From the NCBI GenBank assembly GCA_016806145.1, contig CP063166.1, forward strand, positions 1,364,001 to 1,428,000: 64,000 nucleotides of DNA, given 5' to 3'. The DNA comes from Variovorax paradoxus (GTDB taxonomy: Bacteria; Pseudomonadota; Gammaproteobacteria; Burkholderiales; Burkholderiaceae_C). The position numbers and the translations under genes are program-made. Below the pieces are notes generated by a model. It worked only from the letters and a program-made list of their open reading frames with translations. It did no database searches and had not been told where the DNA came from. Positions within the stretch are counted from its first letter, which is position 1. Each line of letters begins with the position of its first letter. Below, piece after piece: positions 63,242 to 64,000 of this stretch.

Positions 63242-63509
63242 GTAGGGGGCTCCTGGGTCGGGACGGGACGGCGAATCCGACGATTCGCGAAGGAAGGACT
63301 CCGCAGCCTAGGCGCGCTCGCGGGTGCTCGCCGTCAGCCGTGGACCACAGCGCCTGTAGGGCGGCATGGGGCCGAAACCCTGCTGGCCGCATGTTGTTCG
63401 CGCCGTCATGGAACCGGGTGCCAAGCCGTGCTACGGTGCGCATGAAAGCATCGGCCCGCATGCACCAGCGTGCAGGCCCTGTCGCCATCACCGCAACATA
63501 ATCATTGCC

Positions 63510-64000
63510 ATGAACCAACTCGATGCACTCCGTCAATGGACCACCGTGGTCGCCGACACCGGCGACTTCAAGCAGCTCAGCGCCTCCAAGCCGCAGGACG
63601 CGACCACCAATCCGTCGCTGATCCTCAAGGCGGTGCAGAAGGCCGAGTACCGGCCGCTGCTCGACGAGGGCGTGAAGAAGCATGCGGGCAAGCCGCTCGA
63701 CGAAGTCATCGACCGCCTGCTGGTGCGCTTCGGCACCGAGATCCTTTCGATCATCCCGGGCCGCGTCTCCACCGAGGTCGATGCGCGTCTGTCCTTCGAC
63801 ACCGCCGCCACCGTGGCGCGCGGCGAGCGCATCACGGCGCTCTACAAGGCCGAGGGCATCGACACCGAGAAGCGGCTGCTGATCAAGGTCGCCTCCACCT
63901 GGGAAGGCATCGAGGCCGCGCGCCAGCTCGAGAGCAAGGGCATCCGCACCAACCTCACGCTGCTGTTCTCGTTCGCGCAGGCCGTGGCCTGCGGCGCGGC
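63510..64000 (+). CDS. tal: transaldolase (partial, cut by right edge)
   Basis: The first 163 residues are visible. [39 protein letters not shown] is the start of a class I transaldolase; the reaction moves a dihydroxyacetone unit between sugar phosphates in the pentose-phosphate pathway, matching zwf in the same window. [33 protein letters not shown] contains the Schiff-base lysine. The preceding gap 63242-63509 has only the lipocalin hairpin and no gene I can support. Confidence 0.95.
   Translation, partial: MNQLDALRQWTTVVADTGDFKQLSASKPQDATTNPSLILKAVQKAEYRPLLDEGVKKHAGKPLDEVIDRLLVRFGTEILSIIPGRVSTEVDARLSFDTAATVARGERITALYKAEGIDTEKRLLIKVASTWEGIEAARQLESKGIRTNLTLLFSFAQAVACGA

Overview
The window is about 64 kb of very GC-rich, densely coded proteobacterial chromosome. 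Gene content and codon use (G/C-ending codons, trimeric-type Burkholderiales porins, Comamonadaceae-style interspersed repeats, Coq7-type ubiquinone hydroxylase) suggest a beta-proteobacterium of the order Burkholderiales, most likely Comamonadaceae close to Variovorax. The genus is an inference from gene families, not from an rRNA gene; no rRNA, tRNA, CRISPR array or intact insertion sequence was found.

Layout. (1) 1-6.8 kb: a 2-aminoethylphosphonate (AEP) uptake and breakdown locus: a divergent HD-domain gene cut by the window edge, then binding protein, ATPase, fused permease, FAD amine oxidase and phosphonoacetaldehyde hydrolase. Two back-to-back PHO-box-like sites lie between the divergent units, and unusual repeats interrupt the operon. 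(2) 7-13.3 kb: a micro-lipoprotein, an MFS carrier, a GntR regulator and a taurine/nitrate-type ABC transporter with a PLP-dependent lyase/decarboxylase of unknown substrate; two matching palindromes look like GntR operators. (3) 13.5-17.3 kb, minus strand: a LysR regulator, a purine permease and an 8-oxoguanine-deaminase-like amidohydrolase. (4) 17.4-27.1 kb, minus strand: three tandem Tat-exported phospholipases C, two tiny paralogous lipoproteins and a LamG-tailed phosphodiesterase lipoprotein, with PHO-box-like arrays ahead of both transcription units. (5) 27.2-40.3 kb: a 5'-nucleotidase, a hypothetical gene and a type II secretion system (gspG-H-I-J-K-L-M-N-D-E-F, with gspC divergent). 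Tat-exported phospholipases are classic type II substrates, so regions 4 and 5 probably work together.

(6) 40.4-47.7 kb: ilvA; a solitary tyrosine recombinase; a porin that has lost its start codon and the beginning of its signal peptide; an OsmC-like gene; coq7; and an intact, highly expressed-looking porin in inverted orientation to the broken one. (7) 47.9-54.9 kb: a dipeptide-type ABC transporter operon with an embedded M20 amidohydrolase. (8) 55-64 kb: a Tat-signal LigB/DODA-type dioxygenase, zwf, a second ferric/phosphonate-type ABC transporter, a HAD hydrolase, a lipocalin and the start of transaldolase.

The unifying theme of the left half is phosphorus scavenging: AEP is imported and cleaved to phosphate and acetaldehyde, while secreted phospholipases, a surface phosphodiesterase and a nucleotidase release phosphate from lipids and nucleotides. 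The observations most worth follow-up are a covarying structured repeat inside the phosphonate operon, the PLC/micro-lipoprotein modules, and the headless porin beside a solo recombinase.
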